Source: Lentimicrobium saccharophilum (lineage in GTDB: Bacteria; Bacteroidota; Bacteroidia; Bacteroidales; Lentimicrobiaceae). Taken from it: a stretch of DNA of 64,000 bases. The stretch spans positions 3,009,113 through 3,073,112 of the forward strand of contig NZ_DF968182.1 in assembly GCF_001192835.1 (NCBI RefSeq). Direction: 5' to 3'. Numbering within the stretch: the stretch's first letter is position 1; the number at the start of each line of letters is the position of its first letter. Position numbers and translations under genes: made by a program. Below the pieces are notes generated by a model. It was not told where the DNA came from. It saw only the letters and a list, made by a program, of their open reading frames with translations, and did no database searches. Shown one piece after another: positions 1 to 9,400 of this stretch.

Positions 1-1
1 G

Positions 2-2320
2 GATAAGAACAATGTTTTTGTTACTTCAGCCAGATTACTGACAGCTGTTGATTATGGTGTAAGCGTTGAAAATGAATTTATGACAGGATCAGACTCTATG
101 TCATTCTTTATCAATGTTATACCTGATGTTTTTCCTGTAATCAATGTTGAAGAATTCAGAGACACCATTTACGATAACAGATTGTATTTCAGGGGATTGA
201 TTAAGGATGACTATGGATTCAGCAGACTTGAATTCCGGCTTTCCAGAAAAACCGGTGAAGGCACAAATTCAGCGGAAACTTCGGTAACGGTACCGATTGA
301 CAAGCAGAATGTGCAGCAGGCGTTCTATCATTATTTTGACCTTTCTAATGCCGGACTGGTTCCCGGCGATGAGGCGGAATACTATTTTCAGGTTTGGGAT
401 AATGACGGGGTAAACGGAAGTAAGTCTTCCAGATCCCATAAGATGAATTTCCGGATTCCTTCTTTACAGGAAATAGAGGAAATGGTAAAAAAGAATCAGG
501 AGAATGTTAAAAGCGAACTTGAGAAGAGCCTGGATGAGGCAAGATCCATTCAGAAGGAAATTGAAAATCTCAATAAGAACCTTTTTGATAAAAAAAGCCT
601 GAATTATCAGGAAAAAAAGCAGATTCAGGACCTGCTCGACCGTCAGAAAAACCTTCAGAAGCAGGTCGAACAGATGAAAGAGCAGCACGAAAAATCGAAT
701 CAGAAAGAGTCGCAGTACAAGGATGTGAATGAAAACATTCTTGAGAAACAGCAGCAACTGGAGAAACTCTTTGAAGAGATTATGACAGATGAGATGAAGA
801 AGCTGTTTGAGGAGCTTCAGCAAATGATGGATAACCTGGATAAAAACAAGCTGAATGAGGTAATGGATAAGTTAAAGTTCAGTGCGGAAGATCTTGAGAA
901 GAATCTTGACAGGAATCTTGAGTTATTCAAACAGCTTGAGTTTGATAAGAAACTGACAGAAACCATTGACAAATTAAAGGCGTTGGCCGATGAACAGAAA
1001 AAACTGTCGGAAGAGACCGGTGCTGCAGATAAAAAGGATTCAGACCAACTGGGTGAAGAACAAAAGAAGATCAGCGAAAAATTTGATAAAATCAGGGAGG
1101 ATCTGAAAGATCTGCAGGAGAAGAATAAATCGCTTGAAGAACCGAATAACTTTTCAAATCCGGAAGATAAACAACAGGAAATTGAGAAGGATCTTGATCA
1201 GTCGGAAGAGAGCCTCGGGAAAAAGCAGATGAAGCAGGCTTCGGGAAAGCAGAAAGAGGCATCCGATAAAATGGAGCAGATGAGTGAAATGCTTTCTGAT
1301 ATGCAACAGGAGATGGAAGAGGAAGCCTTGGGAGAAGATATCGAAGCGTTGCGCATCATACTTGAAAATCTGGTCAGAACTTCCTTCGATCAGGAATCGG
1401 TGATGGATGAGTTGTCGAAATTAAAACGGAATGATCCGAAATATTCCGGTATTATTGAGAAGCAAAAATCCATCAAGGACAACCTGCTTATGATTGAGGA
1501 TTCCCTTTATGCCCTCAGCAAGCGCCAGTCCATGATAGAATCATTTGTAAACAGGGAGATTTCAGCAATCAACGACAACATAAACCAGGCCATGGAGGCC
1601 CTGCACAACCGGGTTGTTTCAACGGTGCTTAACAAACAGCAGTATGCCATGACCTCGGTGAACAATCTTGCGCTGATGCTTGCAGAATCACTTAAGCAGA
1701 TGCAGCAGAATATGGCCATGAAATCGTCGGGCAAATCAGGAAAGAGCTGCCCTATGCCGGGTCAGGGAAAACCTTCCATGAAATCGATGCGTCAGATGCA
1801 GGAAAAATTAAACCAGCAGATGGAGGCCATGAAAAAAAGCATGCAGGAGGGCAAAGGACAACAAGGAAAAACTGGTCGTAATGGTATGAGCGAACAGCTG
1901 GCCAGGATGGCCGCGGAGCAGGAATCATTGCGAAAGCAACTTCAGGAGTATCGCGACCAGATGCAAAAGGAGGGGAGGCTCAGTGATAAAGGCCTGAATA
2001 AGATGATTCAGGATATGGAAAGGACTGAGACGGAACTGGTGAACAAAATCATCAACCAGGAAACCATGCGCAGGCAGGAAGAAATACTGACACGTCTCCT
2101 TGAATCCGAAAAAGCCGAAATGCAGCGGGAACAGGAGGAAAGGCGGGAATCAAATGAAGGCAGGGACGTTCCCAGGCCGGATCCTGCCTCATTTTTCGAC
2201 AGCATCGGGCTGCCCTCCAGGGAAACAGAACTGCTGCGGACCATTCCGCCTTCGTTTAAGAATTATTACCGTAACAAGGTAAACGAATATTTTATTTCCA
2301 TTCCGGGTCAGGTTCAATAA
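2..2320 (+). CDS. DUF4175-family coiled-coil protein, 5' end cut by window edge
   Basis: The frame is open from the first base, so the gene starts outside the window; the visible part is 773 codons. The start shows a beta-rich segment (roughly the first 150 residues). After it comes a very long charged, Gln/Lys/Glu-rich stretch that should form extended coiled coil, with Met/Gln/Gly-rich linkers near the middle. The C-terminus ends in a conserved-looking PPSFKNYYRNKVNEYF segment. This matches the large Bacteroidetes DUF4175 proteins, which normally carry N-terminal membrane helices, here off the edge. The molecular function of the family is not established. A hairpin terminator follows directly, so the gene ends its transcription unit. 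The family call is from overall architecture, not from a search. Confidence 0.7.
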   Translation, partial: DKNNVFVTSARLLTAVDYGVSVENEFMTGSDSMSFFINVIPDVFPVINVEEFRDTIYDNRLYFRGLIKDDYGFSRLEFRLSRKTGEGTNSAETSVTVPIDKQNVQQAFYHYFDLSNAGLVPGDEAEYYFQVWDNDGVNGSKSSRSHKMNFRIPSLQEIEEMVKKNQENVKSELEKSLDEARSIQKEIENLNKNLFDKKSLNYQEKKQIQDLLDRQKNLQKQVEQMKEQHEKSNQKESQYKDVNENILEKQQQLEKLFEEIMTDEMKKLFEELQQMMDNLDKNKLNEVMDKLKFSAEDLEKNLDRNLELFKQLEFDKKLTETIDKLKALADEQKKLSEETGAADKKDSDQLGEEQKKISEKFDKIREDLKDLQEKNKSLEEPNNFSNPEDKQQEIEKDLDQSEESLGKKQMKQASGKQKEASDKMEQMSEMLSDMQQEMEEEALGEDIEALRIILENLVRTSFDQESVMDELSKLKRNDPKYSGIIEKQKSIKDNLLMIEDSLYALSKRQSMIESFVNREISAINDNINQAMEALHNRVVSTVLNKQQYAMTSVNNLALMLAESLKQMQQNMAMKSSGKSGKSCPMPGQGKPSMKSMRQMQEKLNQQMEAMKKSMQEGKGQQGKTGRNGMSEQLARMAAEQESLRKQLQEYRDQMQKEGRLSDKGLNKMIQDMERTETELVNKIINQETMRRQEEILTRLLESEKAEMQREQEERRESNEGRDVPRPDPASFFDSIGLPSRETELLRTIPPSFKNYYRNKVNEYFISIPGQVQ

Positions 2321-2344
2321 ACGCAACCTGAATATTGAAATCAT

Positions 2345-2370
2345 AAAGCCGGCACTGTCCGGCTTTTTTT
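2345..2370 (+). terminator. Rho-independent terminator after the DUF4175 gene
   Basis: An 8-bp perfect stem (AAAGCCGG / CCGGCTTT) with a 6-nt loop is followed by a run of T. It lies 25 bases after the stop codon and before the convergent small lipoprotein gene, so it may serve both strands. Confidence 0.8.
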
Positions 2371-2393
2371 ATGAAATATCCGGATAAGGCTTT

Positions 2394-2690
2394 TTACCGG
2401 CTTGCCCTGCTGCCTCTCCCAAACAAAATTCCTGCTCCGGGAACGAACCCGAAATCATACCAACCCCCGTTGTTATTTACCGCATACATGGCTATTGAAT
2501 CGCTGATCAGGCTTCCGATAAATGAAACCGGTGCGATTACCCCGTGCCATAATCCGCCCAGGAATCCATAAGGTTCATCCTTCACGCACTCCTTAATGGG
2601 GGTGACATCGGCACAACTGCTGAGTAACAGGACAACAAAGAGCAATAAGAACACAGCGGCTCCGGTTCTTTTCAGTTTATTTATTTTCAT
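2394..2690 (-). CDS. Small hypothetical lipoprotein (98 aa)
   Basis: The N-terminus is a lipoprotein signal peptide: basic start, hydrophobic run, then a lipobox-like LLSSC with Cys at about residue 26. The mature part is short and rich in Gly and aromatic residues (WHGVIAP, NNGGWYDFGF). Small lipoproteins with this WHG...NNGGWYDFG pattern occur in Bacteroidetes, but their role is unknown to me. It is convergent with the DUF4175 gene. An overlapping plus-strand frame was rejected in favour of this one because only this one has a coherent export signal. Confidence 0.65.
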   Translation of the reverse strand: MKINKLKRTGAAVFLLLFVVLLLSSCADVTPIKECVKDEPYGFLGGLWHGVIAPVSFIGSLISDSIAMYAVNNNGGWYDFGFVPGAGILFGRGSRASR

Positions 2691-2894
2691 TTCAGCATGG
2701 TTTGTGTTATGATTTTGAAAAAGTCAAATTTCAGGATGGCTATTATACGCAGGATCCTGCGCAGAGGTTTCCCGTGCCGTCAGAATTTTTTCTTTTCCCG
2801 GGGGATGTTCTTCCCGAAGCCGATTGTCCGCAGCATTCAGAAAGTGCGGATAAAAACACCGGATGGGAGCATACGTGAACCCGTGCACTTATTG

Positions 2895-2902
2895 TACCTT
2901 TG
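2895..2902 (+). promoter_or_regulatory. Bacteroidetes-type -7 box upstream of ybeY
   Basis: TACCTTTG fits the TAnnTTTG -7 consensus of Bacteroidetes sigma-ABfr promoters. It puts transcription start near 2908, downstream of the first in-frame ATG (2900). This argues that translation begins at the next ATG, 2924. No clear -33 element is visible. Confidence 0.5.
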
Positions 2903-2923
2903 CAGAAACCAACGTGTACTTTT

Positions 2924-3346
2924 ATGGCGGGCAGGATTAACTTTTACCGTGAAGATGTAAACTACCGGCTCAGGGGGATCAGACATACCAGGGCCTGGAT
3001 GCTGAACTGTATCAGTCAGCAGAACAGGACAGCGGGAGAGGTCAGCATTATTTTTTGCAGCGATGAGTTCCTGTACAATATGAATGTGGAATACCTGCAT
3101 CACGATACGCTGACGGATGTAATCACGTTCGACTATTCAGCCGGGGATACCGTCTCGGGTGATGTATTTATCAGCATACCTCGGGTAAAAGAGAATGCCA
3201 CCATGTATGGGAAACCATTTACTGAAGAATTGAACCGCGTTATGATACACGGCATTCTGCATTTATGCGGATATAAGGATAAAACCCGGAAGGACGCCGC
3301 GCTTATGCGCAGCAAAGAAGAAGAATGCCTGGCTCTCTTTGCCTGA
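2924..3346 (+). CDS. ybeY: Endoribonuclease YbeY
   Basis: YbeY is a metal-dependent endoribonuclease used in 16S rRNA 3'-end maturation and ribosome quality control. The signature HGILHLCGYKDK lies at about residues 109-120, with His109 and His113 as expected metal ligands. The third ligand, His in most bacteria, is replaced by Asp (GYKDK), which I recall as the usual form in Bacteroidetes. The length of 140 aa fits the family. I chose the ATG at 2924 because the earlier ATG at 2900 sits inside a promoter-like -7 box. The gene is upstream of mnmG on the same strand. Confidence 0.9.
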   Translation: MAGRINFYREDVNYRLRGIRHTRAWMLNCISQQNRTAGEVSIIFCSDEFLYNMNVEYLHHDTLTDVITFDYSAGDTVSGDVFISIPRVKENATMYGKPFTEELNRVMIHGILHLCGYKDKTRKDAALMRSKEEECLALFA

Positions 3347-3470
3347 AACCCGGACATCACCGCTATCCATTTTATTCGTAATTTTGCCTCCTTCTGCCAG
3401 CCGGCTAATGGCGGGTTTGTATTGTGTTTGCTGATCCATATTTTTCCTGAATCATCGGTTCGGTGAACGT

Positions 3471-3486
3471 TGTTCCACGTGAAACA
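3471..3486. promoter_or_regulatory. parS: parS site 1 (ParB-binding), upstream of mnmG
   Basis: TGTTCCACGTGAAACA matches the 16-bp bacterial chromosomal parS consensus TGTTNCACGTGAAACA at every fixed position. It sits 7 bases before the mnmG start codon, over the usual RBS position. ParB bound here would load the SMC/ParA segregation machinery. A second site lies 1.9 kb downstream. Confidence 0.85.
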
Positions 3487-3493
3487 AATCTGA

Positions 3494-5365
3494 ATGTTTA
3501 AAGAATATGATATAATTGTGGTGGGTGCCGGCCATGCCGGGAGCGAGGCGGCGGCAGCGGCAGCCAACCTCGGCTCGTCGGTTTTGCTGATCACCATGAA
3601 TATGGCGGCCATAGCCCAGATGTCGTGCAATCCTGCCATGGGAGGTATTGCCAAGGGGCAGATCGTGCGTGAAATCGATGCCCTGGGAGGATATTCGGGC
3701 ATCGTTACCGATCATACCATGATACAATACCGCATGCTCAACAAATCGAAAGGTCCGGCCATGTGGAGCCCCAGGGCACAGAGCGACCGCGTTCAGTTTT
3801 CCATCAAATGGCGGCAGATGCTTGAGCAAACCCCCAACCTTGACTTCTGGCAGGATACCGTTATCGCAATTACTACCGCCGATGGCAGGGTCAACGGCGT
3901 AAAAACCGCGATGGGCCAAACCATCAAAGCCCGTGCAGTAATTCTCACCAACGGGACTTTTCTCAACGGCATCATTCACATCGGCAGCAAACAATTCGGA
4001 GGCGGAAGAATGGGTGACCGTGCATCGACCGGTATTACCGAAAACCTGACTGATCTGGGATTTGAATCTGCGCGTCTGAAAACCGGCACTCCGGTCAGGG
4101 TGGATGGCAGAACCATTGACTTCAGCAAACTCGAAGAACAAAAAGGCGATGATACACCCGGCCGTTTTTCCTTTACCAATACCCCTAAACTGCTTCGCCA
4201 GCGGAGCTGTTACCTTGCTTACACAGATACCCGTGTGCATGATACGCTCAGGACGGGATTCGATGAATCTCCGATGTATGCCGGAAGAATTGCCGGCAGG
4301 GGACCCCGCTACTGTCCGTCAATTGAAGATAAAATAGACCGCTTCAGCGACAAGAACAGACACCAGCTTTTTGTTGAACCTGAAGGCTGGGACACAGTGG
4401 AGTATTACATCAACGGTTTTTCGTCGAGCCTTCCCGATCATGTGCAATATAAAGCCCTGACTCAGATTCCCGGATTTGAACAGGCAAAGATTTTCAGGCC
4501 CGGATATGCCATAGAGTATGATTATTTTCCGCCTTATCAGCTTCATTACACACTGGAAACGCGCCTGGTTGAAAATCTCTATTTCGCCGGCCAGATCAAT
4601 GGCACAACCGGTTATGAGGAGGCTGCCGCCCAGGGATTGATGGCGGGGATCAATGCCCATTTGAAATTACAGGAAAAACCGCCATTCATCCTTCAGCGTT
4701 CAGAGGCGTATATCGGGGTGCTGATTGATGATCTGATCACCAAAGGCATTGACGAGCCTTACCGGATGTTCACATCCAGGGCCGAATACCGCATTTTGCT
4801 GAGGCAGGATAATGCAGATCTGCGGCTAACCGGCATTTCCTATAAATTAGGACTTGCTAGCCGGGAACGATTCGACCGTGTTGAAATGAAACGTAAAGCG
4901 GTTGCCGGATCAATGGCAGTCCTGGCAAAAGAAAGTGTAACGCCCGATCAGGTTAACCACATTCTGGAGCAGGCAGGAACAGCGCCCATTTCACAAAAAG
5001 TGAAGCTCGACACCATACTTCTCCGCCCTCAGATCAGCCTGAACCAATTGATTTCCGGCTTACCTTTCCTCAAAGATCACTTTGATCATTTCGGAGATCT
5101 GGCCGAAGAGCTGATTGAAGAAACAGAAATACTGGTTAAATATCAGGGATATATTGAAAAGGAACAGGAGCTTGCCCAGCGCCTTTCAAAATTTGAAAAT
5201 ATGCCCCTGAAACCCGATTTTGACTATTCCGCACTTTCTTCCCTCTCATTCGAGGCCCGGGAAAAGCTAAGCAAAATCCGGCCAGCAACCATCGGACAGG
5301 CATCCAGAATAAACGGAGTTTCTCCGGCCGACATTTCGGTTCTCGTTGTATTTTTAAGCAAATAG
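3494..5365 (+). CDS. mnmG: tRNA uridine-5-carboxymethylaminomethyl modification enzyme MnmG (GidA)
   Basis: With MnmE, this FAD enzyme makes the cmnm5 modification at U34 of several tRNAs in the cytoplasm. The N-terminus carries the dinucleotide-binding fold (DIIVVGAGHAGSEAA, residues 6-20). Family motifs follow: CNPAMGGIAKG near residue 48, RMLNKSKGPA, GTFLNGIIHIG and GQINGTTGYEEAAAQGL. The length of 623 aa is standard. The gene is bracketed by two parS sites, in line with the well-known position of gidA near replication origins in many bacteria. Confidence 0.97.
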   Translation: MFKEYDIIVVGAGHAGSEAAAAAANLGSSVLLITMNMAAIAQMSCNPAMGGIAKGQIVREIDALGGYSGIVTDHTMIQYRMLNKSKGPAMWSPRAQSDRVQFSIKWRQMLEQTPNLDFWQDTVIAITTADGRVNGVKTAMGQTIKARAVILTNGTFLNGIIHIGSKQFGGGRMGDRASTGITENLTDLGFESARLKTGTPVRVDGRTIDFSKLEEQKGDDTPGRFSFTNTPKLLRQRSCYLAYTDTRVHDTLRTGFDESPMYAGRIAGRGPRYCPSIEDKIDRFSDKNRHQLFVEPEGWDTVEYYINGFSSSLPDHVQYKALTQIPGFEQAKIFRPGYAIEYDYFPPYQLHYTLETRLVENLYFAGQINGTTGYEEAAAQGLMAGINAHLKLQEKPPFILQRSEAYIGVLIDDLITKGIDEPYRMFTSRAEYRILLRQDNADLRLTGISYKLGLASRERFDRVEMKRKAVAGSMAVLAKESVTPDQVNHILEQAGTAPISQKVKLDTILLRPQISLNQLISGLPFLKDHFDHFGDLAEELIEETEILVKYQGYIEKEQELAQRLSKFENMPLKPDFDYSALSSLSFEAREKLSKIRPATIGQASRINGVSPADISVLVVFLSK

Positions 5366-5383
5366 TCAACCAACCCTCTTAAC

Positions 5384-6322
5384 ATGTTTCACGTGAAACA
5401 ATCCCCGATTTCAGTTCCAGAGAATTGCTTATTATGTGATAATAAGGAACTTATAAAACATCATGAACTGCAAGACTACTTTCTCACCCGGGAGTCATTC
5501 AGCATCTACAGATGCCCGGCATGCGACCTGATGTTCACCTGGCCCAGGCCGGCAGCCCATGAATTATCTGCTTACTATAAATCGAAGGAATATATTTCTC
5601 ATTCCAATAAAAAATCTGATCTTCAAAGCCGCATTTATCAGTTAATACGCAACCATACTCTCAGACAAAAAATAAGATTGATCCGCCAATTTTCCAGAGG
5701 CAACCAAATTCTGGACATTGGATGCGCCACGGGAGAGTTCCTGAATCAGTGCAAGAAAAAAGGCTATACTGCCACCGGGGTTGAACCAGACGAGCAGGCC
5801 AGGGGATACGCCTCCGGGGTTCACGGACTGAATGTGTCGGATACCGGCAACCTGAACAGTATGTCTCCTTCAACCTTTGATGTAATCACCCTGTGGCATG
5901 TACTCGAACATGTCGGAGACCTCAATGAGAGAATGGAGCAAATCTACCGCTTGCTTAAACCGGAGGGCTATGCATTTATTGCTTTGCCCAATCCCCGCTC
6001 TTATGACGCATCTTACTACGGCAAATACTGGGCTGCCTGGGATGTGCCCCGGCATCTCTTTCATTTTAACCGGAGCTCCGTAAAATATCTGGCCCGAAAA
6101 CACCGGTTTGAAATTGCAGATATCCGGCCCATGCTTTTTGACTCTTACTATATTTCACTATTAAGTGAAAAATATATGAACCATTCTCTATATTTTGTCC
6201 GGGCCGCTTACCGCGGATTTATCTCAAATTTTATGGCCGGTATGGGGAATAACGAATACTCAAGCCTGATTTATATTTTAAGAAAGCCCGGAGTTAAAAT
6301 AAAGGCCGCTGACGCAACTTAA
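5384..6322 (+). CDS. Class I SAM-dependent methyltransferase with N-terminal zinc ribbon
   Basis: The protein has 312 aa. An N-terminal four-Cys zinc-ribbon-like unit (C15xxC18, C44xxC47) precedes a Rossmann methyltransferase domain with motif I ILDIGCATGEFL (about residues 106-117) and a later DVITLWHVLEH motif. This architecture is common in UbiG-like or sugar/lipid-tailoring methyltransferases; the substrate cannot be told. The start is fixed because the first Cys pair lies only 15 residues in and no other in-frame start precedes it. The start codon is built into a parS site, and no strong RBS is visible. Confidence 0.75.
   Translation: MFHVKQSPISVPENCLLCDNKELIKHHELQDYFLTRESFSIYRCPACDLMFTWPRPAAHELSAYYKSKEYISHSNKKSDLQSRIYQLIRNHTLRQKIRLIRQFSRGNQILDIGCATGEFLNQCKKKGYTATGVEPDEQARGYASGVHGLNVSDTGNLNSMSPSTFDVITLWHVLEHVGDLNERMEQIYRLLKPEGYAFIALPNPRSYDASYYGKYWAAWDVPRHLFHFNRSSVKYLARKHRFEIADIRPMLFDSYYISLLSEKYMNHSLYFVRAAYRGFISNFMAGMGNNEYSSLIYILRKPGVKIKAADAT
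5385..5400. promoter_or_regulatory. parS: parS site 2 (ParB-binding), inside the start of the methyltransferase gene
   Basis: TGTTTCACGTGAAACA is a perfect 16-bp palindromic parS. It begins one base into the start codon of the next gene and encodes its first residues (MFHVKQ). ParB binding here would sit across the translation start region of the DNA. Confidence 0.9.
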
Positions 6323-6429
6323 CCCTTCTTTAGTATATTTACCCTCGGAAACAGAAATCGTCCCGTATATGGCCTGATTTTTGCTTGCACTTATTTATTT
6401 GATTTTCTGGTATTTATAAAATTTTCGCC

Positions 6430-9400
6430 ATGAAGAATGGTTTAACCCGGAAAATTCCGTTCTGGCTTTTCCCCTTACTTTCACTTTTAAGTATCCTGAT
6501 CGCTTTGCTGGCTGTTCACTTTTCGGACAGAAGCAGAAGTCCGGAATTACTGGTGAAGCATTTCAATGAAGCACTGAATGAAAATTTCAACAAAGCAGAA
6601 GGAATCCTGAAAACTTTTCCGCTTGAAGAGTCCGTTCCGGAAAAAGCGCTTCTTGATTCCGTGGCCGGTGAACTTCCTGAAGGTTTCAGCCTTTACCTGT
6701 TCAGGGATATGGCACCGGTATATTGGTCGGATAACGATTTTCTATTCGATCAGATCGATCATGACGCCCTCCCCAACAGGCGCATTCTGAAATTTACCAA
6801 CGGTCATTATCAGGTGCTCAGCAGAAGCTCCGGCCCGAATAAGCTACTGATCGCTAACCTTATCAAACATGAATATCCTTATGAGAATGACTACCTTCAA
6901 TCGGCTTTTGGCTCCTCGTATAACCTTCCTGCATCATGGATCATAACGGGTGAAGTCACCCCTTATCCGGTTATTACCGGAGAAGGAGAGACCCTCCTCT
7001 ATATTCAGCCCTCCCCGGCAGAACGATTGACAAATGCATCAGGCATGATGATATACAGCCTGTACCTGTTTGCCTTTGTCTGCCTTATCCTTGGACTCTA
7101 TCACCTATACCTGAGATTTGCTCCTTTCGAAAACAAGCGTATACTTATTTTTCTTTTCATCGCTGACGTTGCCATCCTGCGTGCAATACTCCAGTACTTC
7201 CGAATTCCTTCAATTCTGGATGAAACGGAACTTTTCAACGCCGTTTATTATGCCTCGTCACGCATATTTCCTTCCCTTGGTGATCTTCTTACAACTGTAA
7301 CCGGAATGTTTGTTACATCTGTGTTGTTTTACAAATACTATCAGAAAATCTCAAAGCCTGAAAATCAGACAAAACCCGGCACACCTTACCTCATCCTGGC
7401 TCTTGCATTCACCATAGCCCTGTTCTTCGTTTCCTGCTACCTGATTGAAACCATATGGGTAAATTCCACCCTTCAGCTTGATTTCAGCAAAATACTTGAA
7501 TTTACCGTGTTCAGTTTTACCGGATTTCTGATCATCGCCCTGATCCTGGTTTCCTTTTTCCTTATCAGTTTTCCGCTGCTCAGGGATACTTATGCGTACA
7601 GCGGAAACAGGTTTATCATGATTACTTCTGTGCTGATTACCATTTTATTCTCACAGGTTTCCTCCATGCTTGACCTGTATTCCCCTGACTGGAAAATTTT
7701 TATTCTTCTGCTGATCTACCTTCTATTGCTGATGCGGATATATTCCGGCAGATTAAAACACCCCTCAGTGGTATCTTACTTCTCTGTTATTCTGGTCCTT
7801 ACTTCTATATCCTCATACAGCTATTACCACAACAGAAAAATCAAGGAAAACAGCCAACGTAAGCTTATGGCTGTCAGGTTATCATCAGACAGGGATAAAA
7901 TAGCAGAATATCTGTTTACTGACCTTGAGAAAAAAATGGCGGCCGATACCCTTCTCAGGCGTAAAATCAATGAATCATGGTATTCTCCTGCCCGTGAGCC
8001 CGCGTGCACCGACTACATCCTTCAGACATATTTCAGAGGTTTCTGGACAAAATACAATTCCCAGGTTACCCTCTGCTTTCCGGAAAAAACACTGATTATA
8101 AAACCTTCGAACCTTATCATCAACTGCAATGAATACTTCGAAGGCATTATATCCCAGCTGGGCGAAAGGACTGCTTCGGCTAACTTTTATTATATCAGGG
8201 AATCGTATGACGAAGGTAACTATATTGCCAAAGTGCCCATCAGGCAATCTGACAGGGAACCGGCCAGGATATCTGTGGTGATTGAGCTGATAAAAAAATA
8301 CGCACCTAAAGGACTGGGTTATCCCGAACTGCTTCTGGACCGCTCACAGACCGGTATTGCAGAAACAGGCAATTACTCCTGGGCAATCTATTCAAGAAAT
8401 GAACTGGTGAAAAATGTGGGTGAATATTCGTACAGCATTTATGAGTCAGCCTATCAGAACAACCGGGAAGATTTCCGGTTCTTTGAAAAGAACGGGTATA
8501 CTCATCTTTATCATGTGATTGATGATGACAGTTCAATCATTATCAGCAAAAAAGCAGACGGATTGCTCGATATACTGGCTCCTTTCACCTATCAGATTAC
8601 CTTTCATGTATTCCTTGTTCTTATCATATTCGGTATACTATGGCTTTTCAGAAAAGGGAAAAAGAGAAACCTTGATCTGAGCACCCGTCTCCAGATTATG
8701 CTGATTATGCTCATTCTTTTTGCATCTACCCTGATCGGTTTCACGATTCTTGAAAACATCAAAAGCCTGAATGCAAAGAAAAACAGGGATATGCTGAGCG
8801 AAAAGGCCCATTCGGTGCTGATTGAACTGGAACATAAACTGGCTGCGATGGATTTGCTGGAAAAGTCTCAGCAACCCTATCTTGAGGAGCTGCTCTCCAA
8901 GTTTTCGCAGGTGTTCTTCAGCGATATTAATCTTTACAATGTTGACGGATCGCTGCTTGCATCCTCCAGGTCGCAGATTTTCGAAGAAGGACTGAAGTCG
9001 ATGCAGATGAATTCCGATGCTTACAAACAACTCGCGATCAACAAACGGACCATGTTCATTACGAATGAGCAGATAGGAAATTACAATTATCTTTCTGCCT
9101 ACCTCCCTTTCCGAAACGACATGAATAAACTGACTGCCTACATCAATCTTCCCTATTTTGCCAGGCAGCAGGAGTTGCGTCAGGAAATTTCAACATTTCT
9201 GGTTGCATTCATCAATATTTACGTTATTCTCACGGCCATAGCAGTGGTTATTTCGCTGTTGGTAGGCAGTTACCTGACACGGCCGTTGCAATTGATCAGG
9301 GAAAGGTTCAGCAGTCTGAACCTGGGAAAGAGGAATGAAAAAATAGATTACAACAGGCAGGATGAATTGGGTGATCTGATCAATGAATACAACAACATGG

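Noticed and set aside
2900-2923. Upstream ATG of ybeY adding eight residues
   Set aside because: It overlaps a TACCTTTG -7 box, and the conserved YbeY N-terminus begins at the later ATG (2924).
2697-2960. 87-codon plus-strand frame before ybeY
   Set aside because: It has no family resemblance, a biased basic composition, and runs through the promoter and start of ybeY.
5384-5400. Start of the methyltransferase placed downstream of the parS site
   Set aside because: The first zinc-ribbon Cys pair is at residues 15-18, with no in-frame start between it and the ATG at 5384.
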